Below are positions 36,678 through 46,859 of a DNA stretch of 64,000 nt, one piece after another; the first letter of the stretch is position 1, and each line of letters opens with the position of its first letter. The stretch is from assembly GCF_900109645.1 (NCBI RefSeq), contig NZ_FOBG01000001.1, forward strand, positions 2,648,262-2,712,261, in the 5' to 3' direction. This DNA comes from Duganella sp. CF402 (GTDB lineage Bacteria > Pseudomonadota > Gammaproteobacteria > Burkholderiales > Burkholderiaceae_D). A program made the translations under genes and the position numbers. The notes below the pieces were generated by a model. It made no database searches. It worked only from the letters and a program-made list of their open reading frames with translations, and was not told the DNA's origin.

Positions 36678-37479
36678 GGGCCGCTTTGCTGAAGGCGTTG
36701 CGCAAGCCCGCTTCCAGCAGTTCGGCGCGCATGCGTGCTTCGGCGGCCACCATCTCCGGCGTGAACTCCACGTGCGAGACCCGCTCGCACGCCTCGCGCA
36801 CTTCCAGCGTGATGTCGCCCGGTTGCGGATACGGATAGGACTTGGCCCAGGCGATCGCCTCTTCCATCGACGCCGCCTGCAGCATCCAGTAGCCGGCGAT
36901 CAGTTCCTTCACCTCGGTGAACGGGCCATCCACCACCGAAGTTTTGGAATTCGCATAATGCACGCGCGCCGCGCTGGCCGTGCCCTTCAAGCCTTCGCCG
37001 GCAAGCAGCACACCTTGCTGCACGCCGCTTTCATTGGTTTGATTCATGACCTCGATAACTTCCTCCGGCGGCACCGCATCGGATTCGCTATCGGCATCCG
37101 ACCGCAGGAACACCACATAGCGCGTCAGTTCTTCCTTGCGCTGCGGGATGGTGCCGGCCGCCGTGCCGCGCTCATCGAAGCCGACGCAGTTGCCGGGACA
37201 CCCGGCATCACGGATTTCATAGACTGCGCCGCTGTCGAACAAGGGCCACCAGCGCACCTGCTCAATAATGTCTTCGCGCGACTCGGCTTCGAGCAGCACA
37301 AAGCCGGCGATCAGCTCGCGCGGCGGGAACGGGCCACGCACCTCGCTCCATTCGCCCTCGCGGCGCAACAGCCGCACCGCCTGCGCGCTGGGGCGCAGGA
37401 AGGTGCCCGGCTCCAGCGCCGGCGGCTGGATTCCTCGTTCCGTGCTCTGATTGGCGCGGCGCAGTACCATGAATTCCAT
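36667..37479 (-). CDS. Double YCII/DGPF-domain protein
   Basis: 270 residues from the ATG of MEFMVLRRANQSTERG, with GGAG nine bases upstream; a TTG five codons earlier is less likely. Two YCII-like halves: residues about 1-115 (a degenerate copy with GPFPPRELIAGFVLLEA) and about 140-240 (SVVDGPFTEVKELIAGYWML, the DGPF motif). Ferredoxin-like alpha+beta fold. Typical ECF42 partner; biochemical role unknown. Confidence 0.85.
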   Translation of the reverse strand: MEFMVLRRANQSTERGIQPPALEPGTFLRPSAQAVRLLRREGEWSEVRGPFPPRELIAGFVLLEAESREDIIEQVRWWPLFDSGAVYEIRDAGCPGNCVGFDERGTAAGTIPQRKEELTRYVVFLRSDADSESDAVPPEEVIEVMNQTNESGVQQGVLLAGEGLKGTASAARVHYANSKTSVVDGPFTEVKELIAGYWMLQAASMEEAIAWAKSYPYPQPGDITLEVREACERVSHVEFTPEMVAAEARMRAELLEAGLRNAFSKAARGG

Positions 37480-37515
37480 TACATCGTGCTCCAAGCTAAA
37501 CCAGCCATAAAGGTA

Positions 37516-37929
37516 TCACAAGCGCGCCCGCAAAGCCTCTTCCTGCGCCACCACTTCCGGTGTGGCTGCCTCGCCGAAGTCGCTCATTTCATACACCTGG
37601 CGGATTTCGATTTCCGACGGCCCGTCGAACGGATTCGGGCAGCGCTTCATCCACTCGATGGCCTCCTCCTTCGATTTCACCTGAATCAGCCAGAAACCGG
37701 CAATCAGTTCCTTGGTCTCGGCGAACGGACCGTCGATCACGGTGCGGCTGGCGCCGTCGTAGCGGATGCGCGCGCCCTTCGAGCTCGGATGCAAGCCCTC
37801 GCCCGCCAGCAGCACGCCGGCGTTGACCAGTTCCTCGTTGAACTTGCCCATCGCGGTGAGCAGCTCGGTGCTGGGCATCTTGCCGGCTTCCGAATCGGCG
37901 GTGGCTTTAACGATAATCATGAATCGCAC
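37516..37929 (-). CDS. YCII/DGPF-domain protein
   Basis: 137 residues from a GTG with AAGGAG seven bases upstream; an ATG three codons later is too far from the site. MRFMIIVKATADSEAG and TVIDGPFAETKELIAGFWLI are the DGPF-family signature. Upstream of the double-domain copy in the same operon. Confidence 0.88.
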   Translation of the reverse strand: MRFMIIVKATADSEAGKMPSTELLTAMGKFNEELVNAGVLLAGEGLHPSSKGARIRYDGASRTVIDGPFAETKELIAGFWLIQVKSKEEAIEWMKRCPNPFDGPSEIEIRQVYEMSDFGEAATPEVVAQEEALRARL

Positions 37930-37939
37930 GGTGCTCTCC

Positions 37940-38383
37940 TTACTGGCATTGCTGCTGCATGGCCGCGTGCATCTCTTCCGGCGTCATGTCCTTGATGTGG
38001 GTGGCGATCGACCAGTGATGGCCGAACGGATCGGTCACCTGGCAATAGCGGTCGCCCCAGAACATGTCGGCCGGCGGCATGCGCACGCTGGCGCCGGCGT
38101 CCACCGCCTGCTTGAACGCCGCATCCACGTCCGGCGAGGTGATGTGCAGGGTAACCGGGCTGCCCTTGAGCGCCTTCGGCCCGAGGCCGCCGTGCTCGGG
38201 GAAGTCGTCCGCCAGCATGAGGGTGGATTCGCCGATGGTGATGGCGGCATGCATCAGGCGGCCGTTGCCGGCCGGGATGCGCATGGTTTCAACGGCGTTG
38301 AAGGCTTTTTTGTAGAACGCGAGGGCGTCAGCCGCGCCTTCGCATACCAGATGGGGGATGACGATTTGCTGTTTGTTGTCCAT
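37940..38383 (-). CDS. VOC (glyoxalase/PhnB-like) family protein
   Basis: 147 residues from the ATG of MDNKQQIVIPHLV, with GGAGA six bases upstream; the longer frame has no ribosome site. Two beta-alpha-beta-beta-beta units, with AFYKKAFNAVETMRIP, MLADDFPEHGG and DMFWGDRYCQVTDPFGHHWS, typical of PhnB-like VOC proteins. The metal ligands of true glyoxalases are only partly present. First gene of the ECF42 operon and a plausible target of the sigma factor. Confidence 0.88.
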   Translation of the reverse strand: MDNKQQIVIPHLVCEGAADALAFYKKAFNAVETMRIPAGNGRLMHAAITIGESTLMLADDFPEHGGLGPKALKGSPVTLHITSPDVDAAFKQAVDAGASVRMPPADMFWGDRYCQVTDPFGHHWSIATHIKDMTPEEMHAAMQQQCQ

Positions 38384-38597
38384 GATGGTCTCCTTGGTGA
38401 TCTTGCTGGTTGAACGGGTAACTCTATACCTACGACGAAGCAGCTCCCGTGAAATCGACACGGTTTTTCAACTATTTTTGGATGCCGATACACATCGATA
38501 CACGCCAGAATCATTAAACCGTTAGAATTATTCACTAATGTAGCAATTCTCTGCGCCGCGATTCCGCCGCAGCCTGTCTTTCCCTGGGGGTAACCTT

Positions 38598-41500
38598 GTG
38601 TTAATCGATATCGTCCGCGTGGCGCTCCGGCGTCCCTATACATTTGTGGTCATGGCCTTGCTGCTGCTGATCGCCGGTCCGCTGGCGGCGCTGCGCACGC
38701 CGACCGACATCTTCCCCGACATCAAGATCCCGGTGATCGCGGTGGCGTGGCAGTTCACCGGCCAGCCGCCCGACCAGATGGCCGGCCGCATCTCGACCCT
38801 GTTCCAGCGCGCGCTGACCACCACGGTCAACGACATTGAACACATCGAGGCCAACAACTACACCGGCGTCAGCATTGTGAAGATCTTCTTCCAGCCGGGC
38901 GTGAACGTGGCGGTGGCCAATGCGCAGGTGACGGCGATCTCGCAGGCGCTGCTCAAGCAGATGCCGGCCGGGATCACGCCGCCGCTGATCATCAACTACA
39001 ACGCCGCCACCGTGCCTATCCTGCAGGTGGCGCTGTCGGGCAAGGGCTTGTCGGAACAGCAGTTGTCCGACCTCGGCACCAATACCGTGCGTACCCCGCT
39101 GGTCAGCGTGCCTGGCGCGGCGATTCCGCTGCCGTACGGCGGCAAGCAGCGCCAGGTGCAGATCGACGTTGATCCTGCCCTGCTGCAAGCACGCGGGCTG
39201 TCGGCGCAGGACATCGCCAACGCGCTGGCCGCACAGAACGTGCTGACTCCGGTCGGCACGCAAAAAATCGACTCGCTCGAATACACCATTCAGTTGAACA
39301 GCGCGCCATCGGCCATCGCCGACCTGGCACGCCTGCCGGTCAAGGTAGTGAATGGCGCCACCATCTACCTCGGCGATATCGCCAACGTCCACGACGGCAA
39401 CGCGCCGCAGACCAACGTGGTGCACGTGGATGGCAGCCGCTCGGTGCTGATGTCGGTGCTGAAAAACGGCTCGGCCTCCACCCTGTCCATCGTCGACGGC
39501 GTACGCGCCAAGATTGAAACGCTGAAGGCCGGCTGGCCGGATGCGCTGAAAGTCACGCCGATCAACGACCAGTCGGTGTTCGTGCGCGCCGCGATCAAGG
39601 GCGTGGCCTCGGAAGGCGTGATCGCCGCCGCGCTGACCAGCCTGATGATCCTGCTGTTCCTCGGCAGCTGGCGCTCGACCATCATCATCGCGGTATCGAT
39701 CCCTCTGTCCATCCTCGGTTCCATCATGGCGCTGTCGGCCATCGGCGAGACGCTCAACCTGATGACGCTGGGCGGCCTCGCGCTGGCGGTCGGCATCCTG
39801 GTGGACGATGCCACCGTCACCATCGAAAACATCAACTGGCACCTGGAACAAGGCAAGCCGGTGGAAGCCTCCATCCTCGACGGCGCGGCGCAGATCACCA
39901 CCCCGGCCTTCGTTTCGCTGCTGTGCATCTGCATCGTGTTCGTGCCGATGTTCTTCCTCGACGGCGTGTCGCGCTTCCTGTTCGTGCCGATGGCAGAAGC
40001 AGTGATCTTCGCGATGATCTGCTCGTTCATCCTGTCGCGCACGCTGGTGCCGACAATGGCCAACTACCTGCTGCTGCCGCACGACACCGGCGAAGGCCAC
40101 GCCCACGGCCACGGCGGCCACGGCAAGCCGGCGCCGTCGCGCAATCCGCTGGTGCGTTTCCAGCGCGCCTTCGAAGCCCGCTTCGAGCGCGTGCGCGCCA
40201 GTTATTCGGGCCTGCTGGAAACGGCCGTCGCCAACCGCAAGAAGTTCATCATCGGCTTTATGGCGGTGGTGGTCGCCTCGTTCGCGATGGTGCCTTTCCT
40301 GGGCAGTAACTTCTTCCCCTCGGTCGATTCCGGCCAGGTGCTGATCCACGTGCGCGTGCCGGTCGGCACCCGCATCGAGGAAACCGCCGCCCGCTTCGCA
40401 CGCGTCGAGCAAGCCATCCGCCGCGTGATCCCGGCTGAACAAATCGTCACCATGACCGACAACATCGGCATGCCGGCCAGCTCGATCAATACCGTCTACA
40501 ACAACACCGGCATGATGGGCACGCAGGACGGCGACTTCCAGATCGCCCTCAGCGAGGAACACGCGCCGACCGCCGAGTACGTACGCAAGCTGCGCAAGGT
40601 GCTGCCAGAGGAATTCCCGGACACCACCTTCTCGTTCCCGCCGGCCGACATCGTCAGCCAGATCCTGAACTTCGGTTCGCCGGCGCCGATTGACGTGCAG
40701 ATTCGCGGCGCGAAAATCACCGAGAACTACGCCTATGCCGAGAAGCTGCTGAAGCGCATCAAGGCAATTCCGGGCGTGGCCGATGCGCGCATCCAGCAAT
40801 CGAACAAGGCGCCGGTGTTCAACGTCGACGTCGACCGCACGCAGGCGCAGCAGCTGGGCCTGACCACGCGCGACATCACCAACAGCATGGTGGTCAATCT
40901 GGCCGGCTCCTCGCAAGTGGCGCCGACCTTCTGGCTGAATCCGGCCAACGGCGTCAGCTACCCGATCGTGATGCAGACGCCGCAGCCCCAGCTCGATTCG
41001 CTGTCGGCACTGGCCAACCTGCCGGTCGGTAACGGCGCCACCACCGGTACCGCGACCCTGGGCGGCGTGGCGCGCTTCGAGCGCAGCACCGCTTCGGCGC
41101 TGGTCAGCCAGTACGACATCCAGCCGATGGTGCAGATCTACGCCACCACGCAGGACCGCGACCTCGGCGCCGTGGCCCGTGACATCAACCAGGCGCTGGA
41201 AGAAACCAAGGCCGAGCTGCCGAAAGGTTCGACGGCGCAGATGCTGGGCCAGGTCAAGACGATGGACCGCGCCTTCGCCGGCCTGCTGTTCGGCCTGCTC
41301 GGCGCGGTGGTGCTGATCTACTTCCTGATCGTGGTCAACTTCCAGTCGTGGCTGGATCCCGCGGTGATCGTGTCGGCGCTGCCGGCCGCGCTGGCGGGCA
41401 TCGTCTGGATGCTGTTTGCCACCAACACCACGCTGTCGGTGCCGGCACTGACGGGCGCCATCATGTGCATGGGCGTGGCCACCGCCAACTCGGTGCTGGT

Positions 41501-41819
41501 GATTTCCTTCGCCCGCGAACGCCTCGACGAACTGGGCGACGCCACTGCCGCCGCGCTGGAAGCGGGCTCGGTGCGCTTCCGTCCGGTGCTGATGACGGCG
41601 CTGTCCATGATCATCGGCATGCTGCCGATGGCGCTGGGCCTGGGCGACGGCGGCGAGCAGAACGCGCCGCTGGGCCGCGCCGTGATCGGCGGCCTGATTT
41701 TCGCCACCACCGCTACCCTGCTGTTCGTGCCGGTGGTGTTCAGCCTGGTGCACAAGAAGCACGCGCCCACAACCCAATCTAACGACCAACCACTTTCCGG
41801 AGCACCTGTCCATGTCTAA
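38598..41819 (+). CDS. RND efflux permease (HAE1/AcrB-like)
   Basis: 1073 residues from a GTG with a GGGGG site. Twelve membrane helices in the RND pattern with two large periplasmic loops. Helix 4 has the proton-relay pair in GILVDDATVTIEN. At the AcrB Lys940 position (helix 10) the sequence ATANSVLVISFARE has alanine, so proton relay must differ from AcrB. A His-rich cytoplasmic loop HDTGEGHAHGHGGHGK follows helix 6. Exports a hydrophobic compound or drug with the two downstream partners. Confidence 0.92.
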   Translation: MLIDIVRVALRRPYTFVVMALLLLIAGPLAALRTPTDIFPDIKIPVIAVAWQFTGQPPDQMAGRISTLFQRALTTTVNDIEHIEANNYTGVSIVKIFFQPGVNVAVANAQVTAISQALLKQMPAGITPPLIINYNAATVPILQVALSGKGLSEQQLSDLGTNTVRTPLVSVPGAAIPLPYGGKQRQVQIDVDPALLQARGLSAQDIANALAAQNVLTPVGTQKIDSLEYTIQLNSAPSAIADLARLPVKVVNGATIYLGDIANVHDGNAPQTNVVHVDGSRSVLMSVLKNGSASTLSIVDGVRAKIETLKAGWPDALKVTPINDQSVFVRAAIKGVASEGVIAAALTSLMILLFLGSWRSTIIIAVSIPLSILGSIMALSAIGETLNLMTLGGLALAVGILVDDATVTIENINWHLEQGKPVEASILDGAAQITTPAFVSLLCICIVFVPMFFLDGVSRFLFVPMAEAVIFAMICSFILSRTLVPTMANYLLLPHDTGEGHAHGHGGHGKPAPSRNPLVRFQRAFEARFERVRASYSGLLETAVANRKKFIIGFMAVVVASFAMVPFLGSNFFPSVDSGQVLIHVRVPVGTRIEETAARFARVEQAIRRVIPAEQIVTMTDNIGMPASSINTVYNNTGMMGTQDGDFQIALSEEHAPTAEYVRKLRKVLPEEFPDTTFSFPPADIVSQILNFGSPAPIDVQIRGAKITENYAYAEKLLKRIKAIPGVADARIQQSNKAPVFNVDVDRTQAQQLGLTTRDITNSMVVNLAGSSQVAPTFWLNPANGVSYPIVMQTPQPQLDSLSALANLPVGNGATTGTATLGGVARFERSTASALVSQYDIQPMVQIYATTQDRDLGAVARDINQALEETKAELPKGSTAQMLGQVKTMDRAFAGLLFGLLGAVVLIYFLIVVNFQSWLDPAVIVSALPAALAGIVWMLFATNTTLSVPALTGAIMCMGVATANSVLVISFARERLDELGDATAAALEAGSVRFRPVLMTALSMIIGMLPMALGLGDGGEQNAPLGRAVIGGLIFATTATLLFVPVVFSLVHKKHAPTTQSNDQPLSGAPVHV

Positions 41820-42960
41820 TACTTCTCGTACGGGTCACAAGCCGCTGGCCCTGGGTCTGATCGCGATTGCCGTCGCGCTGGTCGCGGCCGGCGTTGTGAG
41901 CCGCCGCTCGCAGGCTTCGCAAGTCAAGGAAGCCAGCACGCCGGTGGTGCCGTTGGTCAGCGTGCTGAGTGTCGGCCAGGCCGGCAACGCGGCGCTGGAA
42001 CTGCCGGCCCGCATCGAACCGTGGGCGCGCGCGCCCATCTACGCCCGCGTCAGCGGCTACCTGAAAAGCTGGAATGTCGATATCGGCGCCACCGTCAAAT
42101 CGGGCCAGACGCTGGCCGATATTGAAACGCCGGACCTCGACCAGCAACTGCTGCAAGCCAAAGCCGAACTGGCCACCGCGCGCAGCAACCTGACGCTGGC
42201 CAGCAGCACCGCCAAGCGCTGGCAAGGCCTGCTGGCGGCGGACGCTGTCTCGCATCAGGAAGCCGACGAGAAAGCCGGCGACCTCGCCGCCAAGCAATCG
42301 GCAGTCAACGCCATGCAGGCCAATGTCGACCGCGTACAGGCGCTGCAGCACTACACCCGCCTGGTGGCGCCGTTCGACGGCGTCATCACCGCCCGCAATA
42401 CCGATGTGGGCGCGCTGATCAACGTTGGCGGCGCAGCCGGCAGCGAGTTGTTCGTGGTGTCCGACATCAGCCGTTTGCGCGTCTACGTCAACGTGCCGCA
42501 GCGCCAGGTGGCCGCCATCAAGGTCGGCGACAAGGCCGAGCTGAGCGTGCCGGAACGTCCGGGCAAGACCTACACCGCCACCGTGCAGGCGCTGGCGCAA
42601 GCCATCAACGCCAATTCCGGCGCCATGCAGGTGCAGCTGACCGTGCAGAACGACAGCCGCGAACTGCTGCCGGGCGGCTACGCCTCGATCCACTTCGACG
42701 CGCCGCTGGCCAGCAGCGCCCTGAGCATCCCGCCGAGCGCGCTGATCTTCAACAAGGCCGGCACCCAAGTGGCCACCCTGGGCAAGGATGACCGCGTGGT
42801 GCTGAAGCCGATCACGGTCGGCCGCGATCTGGGCAACGTGCTGGAAATCGCTTCCGGTATCGACCGCAACGACCGCGTGATCGCCAACCCGCCGGACGGC
42901 GTGGCCACCGGCGACGCCGTGCGCGTGGCCGCCGCCAACAACGCAAAGGGCAAGCTGTGA
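41812..42960 (+). CDS. RND periplasmic adaptor subunit (membrane fusion protein)
   Basis: 382 residues, overlapping the permease by eight bases. An uncleaved N-terminal membrane anchor (about 10-28), a lipoyl half-motif ARVSGYLKSWNVDIGATVKSGQ, a helical hairpin at about 105-165, then AARNTDVGALIN-type lipoyl return and beta-barrel domains. Bridges the inner permease and the outer channel. Confidence 0.92.
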   Translation: MSNTSRTGHKPLALGLIAIAVALVAAGVVSRRSQASQVKEASTPVVPLVSVLSVGQAGNAALELPARIEPWARAPIYARVSGYLKSWNVDIGATVKSGQTLADIETPDLDQQLLQAKAELATARSNLTLASSTAKRWQGLLAADAVSHQEADEKAGDLAAKQSAVNAMQANVDRVQALQHYTRLVAPFDGVITARNTDVGALINVGGAAGSELFVVSDISRLRVYVNVPQRQVAAIKVGDKAELSVPERPGKTYTATVQALAQAINANSGAMQVQLTVQNDSRELLPGGYASIHFDAPLASSALSIPPSALIFNKAGTQVATLGKDDRVVLKPITVGRDLGNVLEIASGIDRNDRVIANPPDGVATGDAVRVAAANNAKGKL

Positions 42961-44384
42961 AGATTCTTTACGCTACCACGCTCGCACTGGCGCTGGCCGC
43001 GTGCGCGCAAGCGCCGGTGCAGCAGCCGCCGGCGGTGCCGCTGGCCGACAGCTTCCGCGACATTCCGGCCGGCTGGACCGACGCCAACGCCAAGGCACCG
43101 CTGCTGCCGGCCGACTGGTGGACCGTGTACCGCGATCCGCAGCTGGACCAGCTGGAACAGCAGCTGATCGCCAACAGCCCGGACCTGGCCAGCGCGCTGG
43201 CGCGCTACAAGCAGGCGCAGGCCGCGACCGGCGTGCTGCGTTCGGCGGAATCGCCGACGCTGGGCGCGTCGCTGAACGGCCAACGCATCCGCCAGTCAGA
43301 CCTCAAGCCGCTGCGCGGCGCCACCTCACCGGCCGAGTACAACAGCGGCACGCTGCAATTCGACCTTGGCTACGAAGTGGATTTGTGGGGCCGCATCAGC
43401 CAGCAAGTCAGCGCTGGCGTGGCGCAGGAACGCGCCGCCCATGCCGATCTGGCGGCGGCACGCCTGTCGCTGCAGATCCAGCTGGCCGATACACTGCTGG
43501 CCCTGCGCGGTGCTGATGCCGATATCAAGCTGCTGCGCGATACCGAAGCAGCCTACCAGCGCCAGGCCGAACTGGTGACGCAGCGTCATGACGGCGGCAC
43601 CGCGTCCGGCCTCGACCTGGCACGCGCCCAGACGCAGGTGGAATCGACACGCTCGCTGCTGCGCCAGCGCCAGGCGCAGCGCAGCGTGCAGGAACATGCG
43701 ATTGCGGCGCTGGTCGGCGCCAGCGCCGCCAGCTTCAAACTGGAAGCCAGCGATGCCAATGCCAGCTTTGTGACGCCGGCGGTGCCAGTCGGCGTGCCGT
43801 CGATGCTGCTGCAACGCCGCCCTGATATCGCCGCTGCGGCGCTGCGGGTGGCGGCCGCCAGCGACCAGCTGGGCGTGACGCGCAGCGCACTGTTCCCGTC
43901 GCTGACGCTGGGCGTCAGCAGCGGCATCCAGAGCAGCGACTTCGGCCGCTTCGCGCAAGCCTCCAACCTGTTCTGGGCGGTGGGTCCGACGCTGGCGGTG
44001 AACCTGCTGGATGGTGGCCGCCGCAAGGCGCAGATCGCCGGTGCGGAAGCGGCGCTGGATGAAGCGGGCCAGCGCTACCGTTCGACGGTGCTGACCGCCT
44101 TCCAGCAAGTGGAAGACCAGCTGACGCTGCTGAACAACTACAACGAAGCAGCCCAGTCCGACCATCGCGCCGCCGAGGCCGCAGGCCGCGCGCTGGACCT
44201 GGCCAAGAAGCGCTACGACCAGGGCGCCGCCAGCTATCTGGAAGTGGTGACCGCGCAAACCGCCTACCTGCAATCGCGCCGCAGCGAGCTGGACCTGACT
44301 ACGCGCTACCGCCAGGCCGGCGTGCAGCTGGTGAAAGCCATCGGCGGCGGCTGGTCAGCGGAACCAGCAGGGCCGGCCACATAA
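42957..44384 (+). CDS. Outer-membrane efflux lipoprotein, NodT/OprM family
   Basis: 475 residues from a GTG overlapping the adaptor stop (GTGA). Lipobox LALAAC with the lipidated cysteine at residue 16. Two TolC-type OEP repeats: the first from about residue 55 ([19 protein letters not shown]) and the second from about 245 ([20 protein letters not shown]). Completes the tripartite efflux pump. The gene order permease-adaptor-channel differs from acrAB-tolC. No regulator gene adjoins. Confidence 0.92.
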   Translation: MKILYATTLALALAACAQAPVQQPPAVPLADSFRDIPAGWTDANAKAPLLPADWWTVYRDPQLDQLEQQLIANSPDLASALARYKQAQAATGVLRSAESPTLGASLNGQRIRQSDLKPLRGATSPAEYNSGTLQFDLGYEVDLWGRISQQVSAGVAQERAAHADLAAARLSLQIQLADTLLALRGADADIKLLRDTEAAYQRQAELVTQRHDGGTASGLDLARAQTQVESTRSLLRQRQAQRSVQEHAIAALVGASAASFKLEASDANASFVTPAVPVGVPSMLLQRRPDIAAAALRVAAASDQLGVTRSALFPSLTLGVSSGIQSSDFGRFAQASNLFWAVGPTLAVNLLDGGRRKAQIAGAEAALDEAGQRYRSTVLTAFQQVEDQLTLLNNYNEAAQSDHRAAEAAGRALDLAKKRYDQGAASYLEVVTAQTAYLQSRRSELDLTTRYRQAGVQLVKAIGGGWSAEPAGPAT

Positions 44385-44427
44385 CGCTACAATGGAAAGG
44401 TCCACGTTGATGAAAAAGGAGTTTGAG

Positions 44428-44913
44428 ATGGGTAACAACGCAATCAAAATCGACATCGGCCTTTCCGACGAAAGCCGCGCAACGATCGCAGCGGGCCTGT
44501 CCGGCCTGCTCGCCGACAGCTACACGCTGTACCTGATGACCCACAACTTCCACTGGAACGTGAAGGGTCCGATGTTCAATTCCCTGCACCAGATGTTCAT
44601 GACCCAGTACACCGAGCAGTGGGCTGCGCTGGACCAGATCGCGGAACGCATCCGCGCGCTGGGCTACCCGGCGCCGGGCACCTACGCCCAGTTCGTCAAG
44701 CTGGCGACCATCAAGGAAATCGAGGGCGTGCCGGCCGCGCTGGACATGGTGCGCCACCTCGTCGCGGCGCAAGAAGCCACGGCCCGCACCGCGCGCAAGC
44801 TGCTGCCGGTGGTCAGCGAGGCCGACGACCAGCCGACCGCCGACCTGCTGACCCAGCGCCTCGATGTCCACGAGAAAACCGCCTGGATGCTGCGCAGCCT
44901 GCTGGAAGAGTAA
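44428..44913 (+). CDS. dps: Dps family DNA-binding ferritin
   Basis: 161 residues from the ATG of [17 protein letters not shown] with AAGGAG seven bases upstream. The intersubunit ferroxidase site is visible as [13 protein letters not shown] plus [12 protein letters not shown] (His, Asp and Glu ligands). Stores iron and shields DNA from peroxide in a dodecamer. No long basic tail, so DNA binding may be weak. Separated from the RND genes by 43 bases. Confidence 0.93.
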   Translation: MGNNAIKIDIGLSDESRATIAAGLSGLLADSYTLYLMTHNFHWNVKGPMFNSLHQMFMTQYTEQWAALDQIAERIRALGYPAPGTYAQFVKLATIKEIEGVPAALDMVRHLVAAQEATARTARKLLPVVSEADDQPTADLLTQRLDVHEKTAWMLRSLLEE

Positions 44914-44918
44914 TCATG

Positions 44919-44935
44919 CGGCGGCCAAACCGCCG
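44919..44935. terminator. Small hairpin between convergent dps and chemoreceptor genes
   Basis: CGGCGG-CCAAA-CCGCCG, six base pairs, without a T run on either strand. A weak candidate for a shared 3' end. Confidence 0.3.
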
Positions 44936-44951
44936 TCCGATGCGGTAAAGG

Positions 44952-46715
44952 TCAGAACTCTTCCCACTCGTTGCTGCTGTCGCTCGGTGTTTTCGGCGCC
45001 GGCCGCGCGGCGGGCTTGGCGGCTGTCGCCGGCTTGGACGTCGTCCGGGCAGCCGTCCGGGTAGCCGGCTTGGCGGCCAATTTCAGCGCCGGCTGTGCCG
45101 CCGAAGTGGCCGGCGCCGGCGCAACAGCCGCCGCCGGTGCACGGACCGGTGCACGCGGTGCGGCGCTGCCGCCCGACACCTGGAACACCGCCACCATCTC
45201 CGCCAGCTTCACGGCCTGCTCCTGCATCGCCTGCGACGCGGCGGCCGCCTGCTCCACCAGCGCCGCATTCTGCTGCGTCACATTGTCCATCTCGGCCACC
45301 GCCGTGTTGATCTGCTCAATGCCGATTTCCTGCTCGCGGCCGGCGGAACTGATCTCGCTGATGATATCGGTCACCCGCCGCACGCTGGTGACGATCTCGC
45401 CCATCGTCGCCCCGGCCTCGTTGACCAGCGCACTGCCGCTGCCGACCTTCTCCACCGAATCCGTAATCAGCGCCTTGATATCCTTGGCCGCCGCCGCCGA
45501 GCGCTGCGCCAGATTGCGCACCTCGGTCGCCACCACCGCAAAGCCCCGGCCCTGCTCGCCCGCGCGCGCCGCCTCCACCGCCGCGTTCAAGGCCAGGATA
45601 TTGGTCTGGAACGCGATGCCATCAATCACGCCGATAATGTCGGCAATCTTGTCCGACGATTCGGTGATCGAACCCATCGTATCGATCACGCGCGTCACCA
45701 GTTCGCCACCTTTGACGGCGATATCGGAAGCCGACATGGCCAGCGCATTGGCTTGCCGCGCATTGTCCGAATTCTGCTTCACGGTCGATGTGAGCTGTTC
45801 CAGCGACGACGCCGTTTCTTCCAGATTGGCCGCCTGCTGCTCGGTACGGCGCGACAAATCCAGATTGCCGGCCGCGATCTCGCTGCTGGCGGTGGCGATA
45901 GCGTCGCTGCCCTCGCGCACGCTGCGCACGGTGCCGGCCAGGCGCTCCTGCATTTGCTGCAAACCTTCCATCATCTCGCCCATCTCATCCTTGCGCACCA
46001 CCTCGATGGGGTTGGACAGGTTACCGTCCGCCATCGCATGGAAGTGCGATCGGGCCTGGTCCAGCGGCTGCATCACCGCGCGCAGCAGGAACAGGCCGGA
46101 CACGCCCGCCAGCAGGATGCCGGCCACGATGGTCACAATTGCCAGCGTCATGCTGCGCTGATAGGCGGACTGGCTTTCGGCATATTGCTCCTCCGTGCTC
46201 TTCAGCTGGTAGGTGGAGAGCTTTTCCGAAGCGTCAACATACAGCCGGAACAAGCGCGTCACCTCGGTCAGCATCAGCCGGTCGATCTCCGCCTTGTCCT
46301 TGCTGTTGAGGGCCTTGATGGCCGCCTGCAAGCCATCCTTGACCAACGCCTGACGGGTGCTCTCCACCTGATCGGCCAGCGCCTTCTCGCCATCGCCGAA
46401 CGGCAGCGCCAGATAGCTCTTCCAATACTTCTCATTGCCGTCGATGAAATCCTGGGCGCGCTTCAGGGTGTCCTGCGCATTGGCCGCGTCCGGACTCAAG
46501 GCGACGCGATCCAGCGACAGGCGGGCGCGGTCGATCTGGATCTGGGCCTCGTAAATCGCCTTCATGGACACCATCGAATTGGAGTACACGTCCTTGAGCA
46601 CATTGTTGGAGGTATGCAGCGCCAGCACCCCGCGCGCGCCGATGAAGATGATGAGTACGCCCAGCAGCGCCATCGTGGCAATCAGCCGGGTACGAATGGT
46701 CAGGTTAGCAAACAT
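44952..46715 (-). CDS. Methyl-accepting chemotaxis protein
   Basis: 587 residues from the ATG of [15 protein letters not shown] with AGGGAG upstream; a longer frame lacks support. Membrane helix 1 at about 10-32, a four-helix-bundle (TarH-like) periplasmic domain, membrane helix 2 at about 190-212, HAMP, and the MCP signalling hairpin with [20 protein letters not shown]. An Ala/Pro-rich tail ends in EWEEF, which resembles the CheR/CheB-docking pentapeptide NWETF. Ligand not predictable. Confidence 0.92.
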   Translation of the reverse strand: MFANLTIRTRLIATMALLGVLIIFIGARGVLALHTSNNVLKDVYSNSMVSMKAIYEAQIQIDRARLSLDRVALSPDAANAQDTLKRAQDFIDGNEKYWKSYLALPFGDGEKALADQVESTRQALVKDGLQAAIKALNSKDKAEIDRLMLTEVTRLFRLYVDASEKLSTYQLKSTEEQYAESQSAYQRSMTLAIVTIVAGILLAGVSGLFLLRAVMQPLDQARSHFHAMADGNLSNPIEVVRKDEMGEMMEGLQQMQERLAGTVRSVREGSDAIATASSEIAAGNLDLSRRTEQQAANLEETASSLEQLTSTVKQNSDNARQANALAMSASDIAVKGGELVTRVIDTMGSITESSDKIADIIGVIDGIAFQTNILALNAAVEAARAGEQGRGFAVVATEVRNLAQRSAAAAKDIKALITDSVEKVGSGSALVNEAGATMGEIVTSVRRVTDIISEISSAGREQEIGIEQINTAVAEMDNVTQQNAALVEQAAAASQAMQEQAVKLAEMVAVFQVSGGSAAPRAPVRAPAAAVAPAPATSAAQPALKLAAKPATRTAARTTSKPATAAKPAARPAPKTPSDSSNEWEEF

Positions 46716-46859
46716 GGTGTCTCCCTGTGTCATTTTGATATCGAGCTTGCTCAGCTTAACGCAGTAATTTCTAAAATCCCAGCAAAAATGCTTTTTGTCT
46801 AAAGACTGGAATGCCACATTCGCCTATCCTACCGGGGCAAACATATAGAAAGAAAAGCA

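Noticed and set aside
38601..41813. 1070-codon open frame antisense to the RND permease
   Set aside because: GC-rich coding DNA keeps the opposite frame open; the translation is His/Arg/Gln-rich with no domain, and the sense strand encodes a full RND protein.
46716..46859. Flagellar sigma-28 promoter for the chemoreceptor
   Set aside because: A CGATAT-like -10 is present, but the -35 spacing to any TAAAG-like element is too short.
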